Below the pieces are notes generated by a model. The model saw nothing but the letters and a program-made list of their open reading frames with translations, was not told the origin of the DNA and made no database searches. From the NCBI GenBank assembly GCA_949286725.1, contig CASECZ010000007.1, forward strand, positions 1-34,821: 34,821 bases of DNA, in the 5' to 3' direction. Both the position numbers and the translations under genes were made by a program. Every line of letters starts with the position of its first letter. Position 1 is the stretch's first letter. Shown here piece after piece: positions 1 through 7,278 of this stretch. Source of the DNA: an uncultured Clostridia bacterium (lineage in GTDB: Bacteria > Bacillota > Clostridia > Christensenellales > CAG-917).

Positions 1-64
1 GTGCCTTGAAAGTAAGGCCGCGCAAGCGTAATAGCGCAGTGACAACGCAGCGTCACGGGACAGG
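1..64. other. Non-coding edge sequence beyond the tRNA terminator
   Basis: No reading frame here looks like a protein. A short inverted repeat GTGAC (39-43)/GTCAC (52-56) with an 8-nt spacer is present. The segment may be part of a dispersed intergenic repeat, but only one copy is visible, so this cannot be tested inside the window. Confidence 0.3.
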
Positions 65-83
65 TTGCAGCGAGCCACTCTTC

Positions 84-111
84 AAATAAAAGAGCACCTA
101 CTCGGTGCTCT
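84..111 (-). terminator. Rho-independent terminator of tRNA-Pro
   Basis: On the minus strand an 8-bp perfect stem AGAGCACC/GGTGCTCT with a 5-nt loop (91-111) is followed by TTTATTTG, starting 5 nt beyond the tRNA CCA end. Confidence 0.88.
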
Positions 112-116
112 TGATT

Positions 117-193
117 TGGTCGGAGTGGCGAGATTTGAACTCGCGGCCTTACGGTCCCGAACCGTACGCGCTACCAAACTGCGCTACACCCCG
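117..193 (-). tRNA. tRNA-Pro (anticodon CGG)
   Basis: Read on the minus strand, 77 nt fold as a full cloverleaf. The seven-base acceptor stem begins CGGGGTG and closes on CACTCCG with one G-U pair, followed by discriminator A and an encoded CCA (rc of 117-119). The anticodon stem TACGG/CCGTA encloses the loop TTCGGGA, so the anticodon is CGG (rc of 157-159), which reads the proline codon CCG. The T-arm contains the usual GTTCAAATC. CCG codons are common in this GC-rich DNA, which fits a dedicated CGG tRNA. It is followed by its own terminator. Confidence 0.96.
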
Positions 194-352
194 ATAATTT
201 ATGATGTCGTTTTTTCTCTTTGGGACACGTCCGTTTGCTGCGCGATATGCACTTACGGGACGTTGCCTTGCGGGATACAGCAAATATATTATCAACATTC
301 GGTTTTGTTGTCAAGAAAAACGCTTGTCGGGGCGGAGCGTAAATTTCCGCTC

Positions 353-381
353 TTTACTTTCCGAACGGCAAGGAGTAAAAT
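353..381 (+). promoter_or_regulatory. Possible sigma-A promoter of the iron alcohol dehydrogenase
   Basis: TTTACT (353-358), a 17-nt spacer and TAAAAT (376-381) lie just upstream of the GGGAGG ribosome binding site. The predicted start near 388 would give a leader of about 20 nt. The -35 box matches TTGACA at only four positions. Confidence 0.45.
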
Positions 382-408
382 TTAGAAAAAAAGACCTCGG
401 GAGGTTTT

Positions 409-1569
409 ATGCAGAAGTTTACATTCTACAATCCGACACGGATTTATTTCGGCAAAAACGCAATCGACAATCTGGCGACGGAACTCGGCAAATTCGGCAA
501 CAACATTCTGCTTGCCTACGGTGGCGGAAGCATAATAAAAGGCGGGCTGTACGACATCGTCAAAGCCATCTGCGGGCGGTGCGGCAAAACCGTGTACGAA
601 GTGAGCGGCATAATGCCCAATCCGCGCACGGAGAAGGTCTATGAAGGCATCGAAATCTGCAAAAAACACGACGTCGACCTCATACTAGCGGTAGGCGGGG
701 GCTCCGTCATCGACTGCGTGAAAGCAATGGCGGCGGGCGCGAAAACGGACAAGGATTTCTGGCAGACGTTCTATCGAAACAAAGAAAAGTGCGAAGCGGC
801 GACGCCCATCGGCGTCATTCTTACCCTGCCTGCGACGGGGAGCGAAATGAACAGCGGCTCGGTGGTGACCAAGTGGGACGAGAACCTGAAAACGGACTAC
901 ACCGACGACTGTCTGTATCCGCACTTTTCCATACTCGACCCGACGTACACCTACACTCTGCCCGCCAATCAGATAATATACGGCGCGGTCGACACGCTGG
1001 CGCACGCCTTCGAGCAATATTTCTCTGCGCCCGACGACGACAACCCCAGCGACTATCTTGCCGAAGCCGTCATTCTCAACGTGATATCCAACGTGGAAAA
1101 AGCACTTGCCTGCCCCACCGACTACGAGGCGCGCTCCAATCTGATGTGGGACAGCACCATGGCGTTGAACCGCGTGATAGGCTGCGGCAAGCGTCAGGAC
1201 TGGAACAGCCATATGATTGAACACGCTCTGTCGGGATTCTACGACATACCGCACGGGGCGGGACTTGCCATCGTGTTCCCCAACTGGATGAGGTACGTGC
1301 GTCATCTGTGTCTCGGACGTTTCGTACGCTTTGCCGAGAGAATATGGGGCGTGAACCCGAAAGGCAAAACCGACGACGAAATCGCACTCGAAGGCATACA
1401 AGCCGTGCAGGATTACTTCCGTTCGATAGGCGCGCCTACCACCCTGACGGAAGTGGGCATACCCGCCGAACGCATAGAAGAAATCGCCGCAAAGGTGGAA
1501 CTTACGGAAGGCGGATATCAACCGTTGACGCAAAAAGACGTAGTTGAAATATTGAAAGCGGCAGTATAA
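409..1569 (+). CDS. Iron-dependent alcohol dehydrogenase (butanol dehydrogenase type)
   Basis: 386 residues, the usual length of the group III iron-containing alcohol dehydrogenases, close to the clostridial NAD(P)H-dependent butanol dehydrogenases (BdhA/YugJ group). These cytosolic enzymes interconvert aldehydes and primary alcohols and often discard reducing equivalents in fermenters. The N-terminal half has the dinucleotide-binding GGGS at 96-99 and LPATGSEMN at 140-148. The C-terminal helical half supplies the expected metal ligands D195, H199 (DTLAHAFEQ), H268 (HMIEHALS) and H282 (PHGAGLA). The start is fixed by GGGAGG about 6 nt upstream of the ATG. It stands alone, with a terminator shared with the convergent ZIP gene. 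The exact substrate and NADH/NADPH preference cannot be told from sequence. Confidence 0.93.
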   Translation: MQKFTFYNPTRIYFGKNAIDNLATELGKFGNNILLAYGGGSIIKGGLYDIVKAICGRCGKTVYEVSGIMPNPRTEKVYEGIEICKKHDVDLILAVGGGSVIDCVKAMAAGAKTDKDFWQTFYRNKEKCEAATPIGVILTLPATGSEMNSGSVVTKWDENLKTDYTDDCLYPHFSILDPTYTYTLPANQIIYGAVDTLAHAFEQYFSAPDDDNPSDYLAEAVILNVISNVEKALACPTDYEARSNLMWDSTMALNRVIGCGKRQDWNSHMIEHALSGFYDIPHGAGLAIVFPNWMRYVRHLCLGRFVRFAERIWGVNPKGKTDDEIALEGIQAVQDYFRSIGAPTTLTEVGIPAERIEEIAAKVELTEGGYQPLTQKDVVEILKAAV

Positions 1570-1652
1570 AGCCCGCTTTCGTGCAAAAAACAGGTTTGAC
1601 GAGTGTGACGGATGGCGCGTACTTCGCGCGCTCGCAAAAGTCAGACAATCAA

Positions 1653-1680
1653 AAACGCCGCGCATCTTCGCGCGGCGTTT
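1653..1680. terminator. Bidirectional terminator between ADH and ZIP genes
   Basis: A 10-bp inverted repeat AAACGCCGCG (1653-1662)/CGCGGCGTTT (1671-1680) lies between two convergent genes. The stem is followed by TTTCGTTT on the + strand and GTTTTTGATTG on the minus strand, so it can serve both. Confidence 0.85.
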
Positions 1681-1724
1681 CGTTTAAGCGGATATGCTTC
1701 CCTTTTGTTTTGGGGAAGACGGTA

Positions 1725-2549
1725 TCAGACGAATGAGAAGGCAAGCGCGCTCACCGCGCCCGCTATGATGTAGATGTAAGGCGGAGTGCCTTCGGTGCGG
1801 TACGCCTCGGCGAAAACTTCCGTGAACGTCACGCAAAGCATTGCGCCCGCGGCAACGGAGAGACAAACAGCTGAAGCCTCCTGGCTGACGCCGCCGAGCA
1901 AGACGCCCACGCCTGCGCCCACTGGAGTTACCGCACCTGCGAGCACCGACACTACAAACGCCACGGATTTTCTCACTCCGCCGCCCGCAAGAGGAGCGGA
2001 AACCGCCATACCCTCGGGTATATTGTGAAGTGCGATTGCCAGCGCGACGGTCAGCCCGCCCGTCAGTTCGACACTGCCTGCGGCGCCGATTGCAAGCCCT
2101 TCGGGAAAATTGTGCAGACCGATTGCCGCCGCCATTGCCAATCCCGTGGAAATAAGACGCGAAGACCGTCTGTCGCCCTTCTCCCTTGCGGCAAGCAACA
2201 CCGCCGCAACGGGCGACTTGTCGTCGTCCAGCGAATGCGACCCGCCGACTTTCTGCGCTATGCGTTCGGACAGTTTGCCGAACACGCGCACCAACGCCGC
2301 GCCTCCTATGACGGAAGCGGCTATTATTCCGACCGTTTCTTCGGCGGTGAATCGTGTGAGCGCGTCGCGCGCGGACGGCAACATTTCGAAGCACGCCACG
2401 CCGAGCATCATTCCTCCCGCAAAACCCATAACACGGGCGAGCACGTCACCGTCCGTCCTCGAAAGAAAGACGCCGATAAAACCGCCCAGACCCGTACCGA
2501 TTACGCCCGCAGCTAAAGAGACAACAACCATCAAAGCACCGTCGGACAT
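1725..2549 (-). CDS. ZIP-family divalent metal transporter
   Basis: 274-residue integral membrane protein of the ZIP (ZupT/GufA-like) family, which imports Zn2+ and related divalent ions across the plasma membrane. About eight hydrophobic segments are visible. The two family signatures are HNFPEG at 146-151 in TM4 and HNIPEG at 175-180 in TM5, together supplying the His, Asn and Glu residues of the binuclear metal site. The TM3-TM4 loop (about 100-130) is short and charged, without the His-rich stretch of many eukaryotic ZIPs. The ATG is preceded by AGGAGG at ideal spacing. It is a single gene ending at the shared terminator with ADH. No metal-responsive operator was recognised upstream. Zinc is the likely substrate, but iron or manganese cannot be excluded. 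Confidence 0.92.
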   Translation of the reverse strand: MSDGALMVVVSLAAGVIGTGLGGFIGVFLSRTDGDVLARVMGFAGGMMLGVACFEMLPSARDALTRFTAEETVGIIAASVIGGAALVRVFGKLSERIAQKVGGSHSLDDDKSPVAAVLLAAREKGDRRSSRLISTGLAMAAAIGLHNFPEGLAIGAAGSVELTGGLTVALAIALHNIPEGMAVSAPLAGGGVRKSVAFVVSVLAGAVTPVGAGVGVLLGGVSQEASAVCLSVAAGAMLCVTFTEVFAEAYRTEGTPPYIYIIAGAVSALAFSFV

Positions 2550-2587
2550 TTTTCCTCCTGAAATTTAGGTTCGCGCGCGTACGTGGA

Positions 2588-2617
2588 TTGACACGTCGCG
2601 ACGCTTTGTGATATTTT
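2588..2617 (+). promoter_or_regulatory. Promoter abutting the degV start codon
   Basis: Consensus TTGACA (2588-2593), an 18-nt spacer and TATTTT (2612-2617). The ATG begins 7 nt past the -10 box, where transcription would normally initiate, so the mRNA would have essentially no leader. Confidence 0.7.
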
Positions 2618-2623
2618 TACTTT

Positions 2624-3505
2624 ATGCCGAATTATTTTATTACAACCGATTCGACGGCGGATTTTCCGCCCTCGATTGATGCAGAAGATTTCGCCATACT
2701 ACCGATGAGCTATTGCATAGACGGTGTTGTGTACGACGGCAAAGACACTCCGTATCTTTCCCCTCGGGAATTTTACACTCTTATCGAAGAAGGCAAAACC
2801 CCCACCACCTCGCGCGTCTCGGCGGAAGAGTCCTACCGGTTCTTTTCCGAACTGCTTTCGCAGGGGAAAGACGTGCTGCACATCTCGTTCTCGTCCGCGA
2901 TGTCGGGCTCTTACGACGAATATCTGTCCGCCGCAAAACGCGTGTCGGCGCAGTATCCCGAAAGAAAAATCCGAGTGCTCGACAGCAAGTGCGCCTGCGC
3001 GGGAGAAGGACTGCTGTGCTACTACGCGCTCAAAAAGCGCGACGAAGGCGCAACACTTGACGAAAACTTCGAATATCTTTCCGTTCTGCGCAACCGCATA
3101 GGTCATGCGTTCACGGTTGACAATCTGTTTCACCTTTACCGAGGCGGGCGACTGAGCCGCGGAGCGGCAATCGTCGGTCAGGCGATAAAAGTCAAACCCA
3201 TTCTCATGGTCAACGAGGACGGTGCCCTTGTCAACTCCGCCAACGTGCTCGGCAGAAAAGCGGCAATCCGTACCCTCGTGGACAAAATGCAGGCCGACGG
3301 CGCGGCAAACAGCCCCAACGACTGCGTCTTCATAGCGCACGGCGACTGTGTACGCGATGCCGAACTGCTTGCCGAAAAAGTCATGGACCGCTTCGGTCTG
3401 CAAGCGGTCATCACGCCCACGGGTCCGATTATCGGAAGTCATTGCGGCAAAGGAATGTTGGCTCTCCTCTATGTGGGGGAAAACAAAACAAACCGCTCCG
3501 TATAA
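2624..3505 (+). CDS. DegV family fatty-acid-binding protein
   Basis: 293 residues, typical DegV length. DegV/FakB proteins bind a single fatty acid; in Firmicutes with FakA they present exogenous fatty acids for phosphorylation into phospholipid synthesis. The N-terminus carries the family TTDSTAD (7-13). Ser and Thr residues that contact the lipid carboxylate are expected at TTSRVS and at SSAMSGSY in the middle of the domain. YRGGRLSRGAAIVG with the following IKVKPIL is the DegV hallmark. No fakA is in the window, so the partner kinase is unlinked or absent. The ATG is at the family-expected N-terminus, yet there is no Shine-Dalgarno sequence; the promoter lies directly in front. A strong terminator follows. 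Confidence 0.93.
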   Translation: MPNYFITTDSTADFPPSIDAEDFAILPMSYCIDGVVYDGKDTPYLSPREFYTLIEEGKTPTTSRVSAEESYRFFSELLSQGKDVLHISFSSAMSGSYDEYLSAAKRVSAQYPERKIRVLDSKCACAGEGLLCYYALKKRDEGATLDENFEYLSVLRNRIGHAFTVDNLFHLYRGGRLSRGAAIVGQAIKVKPILMVNEDGALVNSANVLGRKAAIRTLVDKMQADGAANSPNDCVFIAHGDCVRDAELLAEKVMDRFGLQAVITPTGPIIGSHCGKGMLALLYVGENKTNRSV

Positions 3506-3533
3506 ACAACCTCAAACCGACGGAACAGGTCTT

Positions 3534-3558
3534 ACGCCGCGCAAGCGGCGTTTTTTTT
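3534..3558 (+). terminator. Terminator of degV
   Basis: Stem ACGCCGC (3534-3540)/GCGGCGT (3545-3551) with a GCAA tetraloop, running into eight T residues. The opposite strand lacks a T-run after the stem, so it acts only on + transcripts. Confidence 0.92.
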
Positions 3559-3586
3559 ATGCGCGCAAGTCGCGCGAGCCCGCGGA

Positions 3587-5329
3587 TTACTCCGTGAGCG
3601 ATTTCATATACGCAAGATACGCTTCGGCTTTCGCCTTTGCCGACGCCTCGTCGGTCGCGCTCGCCGCCGCGTAAATTTTGAGTTTGGGCTCCGTCCCCGA
3701 AGGACGGACGCATATCCAGTCGCCGCCCGCAAGATGAAGTTTCAGCGCGTTGGTGAGCGGCAACCCGATTTCCTCTTCGGTGCCGTCCGCAAGCGTGCGC
3801 TTGCCCGTCACTAGGTCGTCCACCGCCTGCACCGCGGTTCCCTCGACGACGTCGTATCTGCGCGAACGCAGGGATTTCATTATGTTTTTCATCTTGTCCA
3901 TTCCGTCTATCCCGCCGAAGGTTATCGAAGTCGCCTTCTCGCAGAAATAGCCGAACTTGCGATAGATGTCCTGCAACACGGAGTACACGGACTTGCCCTT
4001 GCCGTCGTAATAACATATCATCTCGGCAAACAGCATAGCGGCAACGACGGCGTCCTTGTCGCGGGCGTGCGTTCCGACCAGAGAGCCGTAACTCTCCTCG
4101 AACCCGAACAGATACACGTATTCGCCCGAGGTCTCCCACTCCTTGATTTTCTCGCCGATGAACTTGAAGCCGGTCAGCACGTCGAACGTCTTTACACCGT
4201 AGGAGTCGGCAACCTTGCGCGCGAGTTCGGTGGAAACTATGGTTTTCACTATGGCGCCGTTGGCGGGCAGAACGCCGTCTTCGGACTTTCTTCTCATAAT
4301 GTAGTCGGCAAGCAGAACGCCTATCTGGTTGCCGTTGAGCAGGACGAACTTGCCCTTGTCGTCGCGAATGGCAACGCCCATACGGTCGGCGTCGGGGTCG
4401 GTGCCGATGACGACGTCGCTGCCGATTTCGTCGGCAAGCGCGACGCCCATTTTCAACGTGTCCGCTTCCTCGGGATTGGGGACGCGCACGGTGGAAAACT
4501 CGCAGTCGGGCACGGCCTGTTCGGGCACGACGGTGACGTTGATGCCCATTCTGCCGAGCACGGTGGTGACGGGCATATACCCCGTGCCGTGCACGGGCGT
4601 GTAGACGATGCGCACCTTCTTGCCGTACTTCTTCACGGCGTCGGGAGATAAACCGAGCTTCTCTATACGGGCGAAGTACTCCTTGTCCACACCCGCGCCG
4701 ATGACGGTCACGAAGTCGTCGACTGCCTTGCCGTCAAGACCTTTCACAGACGCCGCATCGAAAGCGGAATCCGCCTCTTTTATGCCGAAATAGGGGGTTT
4801 TTGATATAAATTCGACTACTTTATCCGTCGCTTCGGGCGACATCTGCGCTCCGTCCGAACCGTAAACCTTGTAGCCGTTGTAAATCTTGGGGTTGTGCGA
4901 CGCAGTTATCATTATGCCCGCTTCCGCGCCTTCGTAACGCACCGCGAAGGAGCACATCGGCACGGGACGCACGTTTTCGTAAAGGTAGGTCTTTATGCCC
5001 GCGGCGGACAACACTTTGGCACTGAGCACCGCAAACTCCGCGGAAAAACGGCGGGTGTCGTAGGCAATCACGACACCGCGCTCTGCGGCGTCGCTCCCCA
5101 GCGACAATATGTAGTCCGCAAGTCCTTTGGTCGCTCTGCGGACGGTAAATCTGTTCATTCTGTTGGGTCCCATATCCAGCACGCCGCGCATTCCCGCGGT
5201 GCCGAATTCCAGCGGACACCAGAAACTCTCTTTCTTCTCTTCCTCGCTCATTGCGAGAAGTCTGTCACGTTCCTCCGTCGTGAGTTCGGAGGAGACAAGC
5301 CATTCTTCGTAAGCGGTTTTGAAATCCAT
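3587..5329 (-). CDS. pgcA: Alpha-phosphoglucomutase / phosphomannomutase
   Basis: 580 residues, matching the long Firmicutes phosphohexomutases such as B. subtilis PgcA. It interconverts glucose-1-phosphate and glucose-6-phosphate (some members also mannose phosphates), feeding UDP-glucose, glycolipid and wall polymer synthesis in the cytosol. All four active-site loops are present: phosphoserine loop TASHNP with Ser144, Mg-binding DPDADR at 311-316, sugar-binding EESYG at 411-415, and phosphate-binding RPSGTEP at 542-548. The ATG at 5329 has GGAG upstream and a consensus promoter. The frame stays open far beyond this start through the divergent VanW gene, but that extension is antisense and has no family similarity. 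Specificity for glucose over mannose is inferred from length class. Confidence 0.95.
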   Translation of the reverse strand: MDFKTAYEEWLVSSELTTEERDRLLAMSEEEKKESFWCPLEFGTAGMRGVLDMGPNRMNRFTVRRATKGLADYILSLGSDAAERGVVIAYDTRRFSAEFAVLSAKVLSAAGIKTYLYENVRPVPMCSFAVRYEGAEAGIMITASHNPKIYNGYKVYGSDGAQMSPEATDKVVEFISKTPYFGIKEADSAFDAASVKGLDGKAVDDFVTVIGAGVDKEYFARIEKLGLSPDAVKKYGKKVRIVYTPVHGTGYMPVTTVLGRMGINVTVVPEQAVPDCEFSTVRVPNPEEADTLKMGVALADEIGSDVVIGTDPDADRMGVAIRDDKGKFVLLNGNQIGVLLADYIMRRKSEDGVLPANGAIVKTIVSTELARKVADSYGVKTFDVLTGFKFIGEKIKEWETSGEYVYLFGFEESYGSLVGTHARDKDAVVAAMLFAEMICYYDGKGKSVYSVLQDIYRKFGYFCEKATSITFGGIDGMDKMKNIMKSLRSRRYDVVEGTAVQAVDDLVTGKRTLADGTEEEIGLPLTNALKLHLAGGDWICVRPSGTEPKLKIYAAASATDEASAKAKAEAYLAYMKSLTE

Positions 5330-5354
5330 ATAATACTCCGATTGGTTTTTTATA

Positions 5355-5383
5355 ATTATATTATAACGCATTTGCGCTGTCAA
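5355..5383 (-). promoter_or_regulatory. Consensus sigma-A promoter of the phosphoglucomutase gene
   Basis: On the minus strand a perfect TTGACA (5383-5378), a 17-nt spacer and a perfect TATAAT (5360-5355). The transcript would start near 5348 and carry a leader of about 19 nt containing CGGAG. Full consensus at both boxes predicts strong constitutive expression. Confidence 0.88.
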
Positions 5384-5425
5384 CGACACAAGCATAATGC
5401 CCGCTTTCGCGCACATACTATTTTT

Positions 5426-6358
5426 ATGAAATCGGGGGAATTCCAAATACTTATCCGCGCGTTTGCCGCCGCCCTGTGCCTCGCCGCGGCGATGTGCACT
5501 CTTTTGCTTTTTTGCATACAATACCCTATGAGACACTCCGATTGCACGACGGCATCCGCAGAGGTGCCCGAAGTCACCCTTATCGCCGCCTTCTCCACCT
5601 ACTACGGAGACAGCTCGGAAAACCGCAAACACAACGTCGCCCTTGCCGCGCAGTTCATCGACGGCACCGTCGTTCTGCCCGAGGACGAGTTCTCCTTCAA
5701 CGAAACAGTGGGCGCCCGCACCGAACAGCGGGGCTTCAAGCCCGCATACATCATAAGCGACGGCACCTTCGTCGAGGGTATCGGCGGCGGCGTGTGTCAG
5801 GTGTCGAGCACGCTCTACAACTGCGCTCTGCTCGCCGACCTGTACATCACCTGCGTGCGTCCGCATTCCCTGCCCGTAAGTTACGTCGCGCCCTCCTTCG
5901 ACGCAATGGTATCCTCGGCAAGCGACCTGCGGTTTGCCAATACTCTCAGCGCGCCGATAACGGTGAAAATGAAAGCGGACGGCAAATATATCCGCGCCGA
6001 AATCTACGGCGTGTCGGGCGGGCTGTCCGTCCGCCGCCGCTCCGAAACGCTGGGCACCATACCCAACGAAACGCAGTACATCGACGACGACACGCTCGCC
6101 GCGGGCGAAGAAGTGATAGACACCTACGGCAAAAACGGAATAAAATCCGAAGGCTGGCTGGAATACTACCGCGACGGCGTGATGATAAAATGCGTGCGCA
6201 TTCGCCGCGACACCTACAAACCGCAAAACCGCATAATCCTCAGAGGGGTTGCCTCGCCCGAGGGTGGCAACATCCCGTCCGAAACAGACGCGCCGTCGGG
6301 CGTCAATGTGCCCGCGGGTGAAACGCCGCGCTATCCCGTCCTGTCCGACCTGCCCTGA
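5426..6358 (+). CDS. VanW family membrane-anchored protein
   Basis: 310 residues. Residues 8-32 form one hydrophobic helix (signal anchor, or a signal peptide without a clear cleavage site), putting the rest outside the membrane. The VanW domain spans about 54-190, with the diagnostic GIGGGVCQVSSTLYN at 118-132, PHSLPVSYV from 146, and SDLRFAN from 166. C124, H147 and D167 are conserved in the family. VanW proteins accompany some vancomycin-resistance clusters and are common in sporulating Firmicutes; their biochemical role is unsettled. There are no vanA/vanH/vanX genes here, so no resistance function should be inferred. A G5-like domain or peptidoglycan-binding repeats are missing; the C-terminus (275-310) is Pro-rich and probably flexible. 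The chosen ATG directly precedes the anchor. No Shine-Dalgarno is visible. Confidence 0.88.
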   Translation: MKSGEFQILIRAFAAALCLAAAMCTLLLFCIQYPMRHSDCTTASAEVPEVTLIAAFSTYYGDSSENRKHNVALAAQFIDGTVVLPEDEFSFNETVGARTEQRGFKPAYIISDGTFVEGIGGGVCQVSSTLYNCALLADLYITCVRPHSLPVSYVAPSFDAMVSSASDLRFANTLSAPITVKMKADGKYIRAEIYGVSGGLSVRRRSETLGTIPNETQYIDDDTLAAGEEVIDTYGKNGIKSEGWLEYYRDGVMIKCVRIRRDTYKPQNRIILRGVASPEGGNIPSETDAPSGVNVPAGETPRYPVLSDLP

Positions 6359-6426
6359 CCGTTTGCGCAAAGCCGCACACCCACGCATTGTCCTCGGCTT
6401 CGATTTACCGGTCGTTTAATAAAACA

Positions 6427-6457
6427 AAACAGCGGCGGTTGCCGCTGTTTTTTCTTA
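6427..6457. terminator. Bidirectional terminator between VanW and the PHP operon
   Basis: A 10-bp stem AAACAGCGGC (6427-6436)/GCCGCTGTTT (6441-6450) with a GGTT loop. It is followed by TTTCTT on the + strand and by TGTTTTATT on the minus strand, terminating the convergent VanW gene and the tilS-PHP operon. Confidence 0.9.
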
Positions 6458-6480
6458 TTCCTTTTCGGGGCGTTATCGTT

Positions 6481-7278
6481 TTATTTCCCTTTTATGCCCA
6501 GCGCACGGAGCGTTTTCGCGGGCAAATCGCAGGAAAAGCGTCTGTCCTCTTCGCCGTGATAGTCGCTGCCGCCCGTGGGGCAAAGTCCGTATTTGTCGGC
6601 GATTTTCACAAGTGCGGCGACGTCGTCCGCGGTGTGCTTGGGATAATACACTTCGATGCCTTTCAGCCCGAAGGGTTTCAACCCCGTCACGAGCATATCC
6701 AGCGTGCGCTCCTGCAAATACTTCTTGGGGTGCGCGAGCGTTGCCATTCCGCCGAACTCGGTTATCAGTTTGACTGCCGCAAGAGGGGAAGTTCTGCGCG
6801 TATTGGCGTACGCTCTGCCCTTCGGTCCGAGATAGCGGTCGAATGCCTCCTGTATATCCGAAACGTACCCCGCCTTCAACATTTCGCGGGCTATGACCAT
6901 TCTGCCCATACCGTCCGCCTCGAAGTCGATGTCGGGGGCGACGCCCAGCGCTTTGAGTTTTTGTCCGATGACGACGTTGCGCGCCTTCCGCATATTCTTG
7001 ATTTCGGCAATGCGTTCCGTAAAAGCGGGATTGCGGAAGTCCACGTTGTAACCCAGCACGTGAATTTCGCTGTTGGAATACGCCGAGATTTCTATGCCCG
7101 CAACCAACAGGATACCCGCCGCCTTGGCGGCTTCCGCGGCTTCTTCGACGCCGCTGACGGTATCGTGGTCGGTGACGGCAATCAGTTCCAGCCCTCTTTC
7201 GGCGGCGCGTGCCACCACTTCCGAGGGCGTCTTTATACCGTCCGACGCGGTTGTGTGCAAATGCAAATCGGCTTTCAT
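6481..7278 (-). CDS. PHP-domain phosphoesterase (TrpH/YciV-like)
   Basis: 265 residues forming a stand-alone PHP domain. The metal-ligand set of the family is complete: H6, H8 and D13 (DLHLHTTASDG), H38 (VTDHDT), E63 (GIEIS), H73 (IHVLGYN), H183 (LAHPKKY), and D239 with H241 (GSDYHGE). Characterised relatives (E. coli RNase AM/YciV and Chromobacterium CV1693) cleave 5' nucleotides or 3',5'-bisphosphates, so a role in short-RNA or nucleotide-phosphate turnover is likely. It is the last gene of the tilS operon; its ATG overlaps the rmuC stop as ATGA, indicating translational coupling. Other PHP roles such as histidinol phosphatase are less likely, since the length and the IHVLGYN motif match the TrpH type. 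Confidence 0.9.
   Translation of the reverse strand: MKADLHLHTTASDGIKTPSEVVARAAERGLELIAVTDHDTVSGVEEAAEAAKAAGILLVAGIEISAYSNSEIHVLGYNVDFRNPAFTERIAEIKNMRKARNVVIGQKLKALGVAPDIDFEADGMGRMVIAREMLKAGYVSDIQEAFDRYLGPKGRAYANTRRTSPLAAVKLITEFGGMATLAHPKKYLQERTLDMLVTGLKPFGLKGIEVYYPKHTADDVAALVKIADKYGLCPTGGSDYHGEEDRRFSCDLPAKTLRALGIKGK

Noticed and set aside
222..230. Possible tRNA-Pro promoter upstream of 193 on the minus strand
   Set aside because: The -10-like CATAAA near 204 has no acceptable -35 at normal spacing, so I do not call it.
5426..6358. VanW as evidence of a vancomycin resistance cluster
   Set aside because: No vanH, vanA/B, vanX, vanR or vanS genes are nearby; VanW-family proteins are widespread in non-resistant Firmicutes.
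5330..6388. In-frame upstream extension of the phosphoglucomutase to a 933-residue protein
   Set aside because: The added part is antisense to the VanW gene, has no family similarity, and the ATG at 5329 has its own ribosome binding site and consensus promoter.
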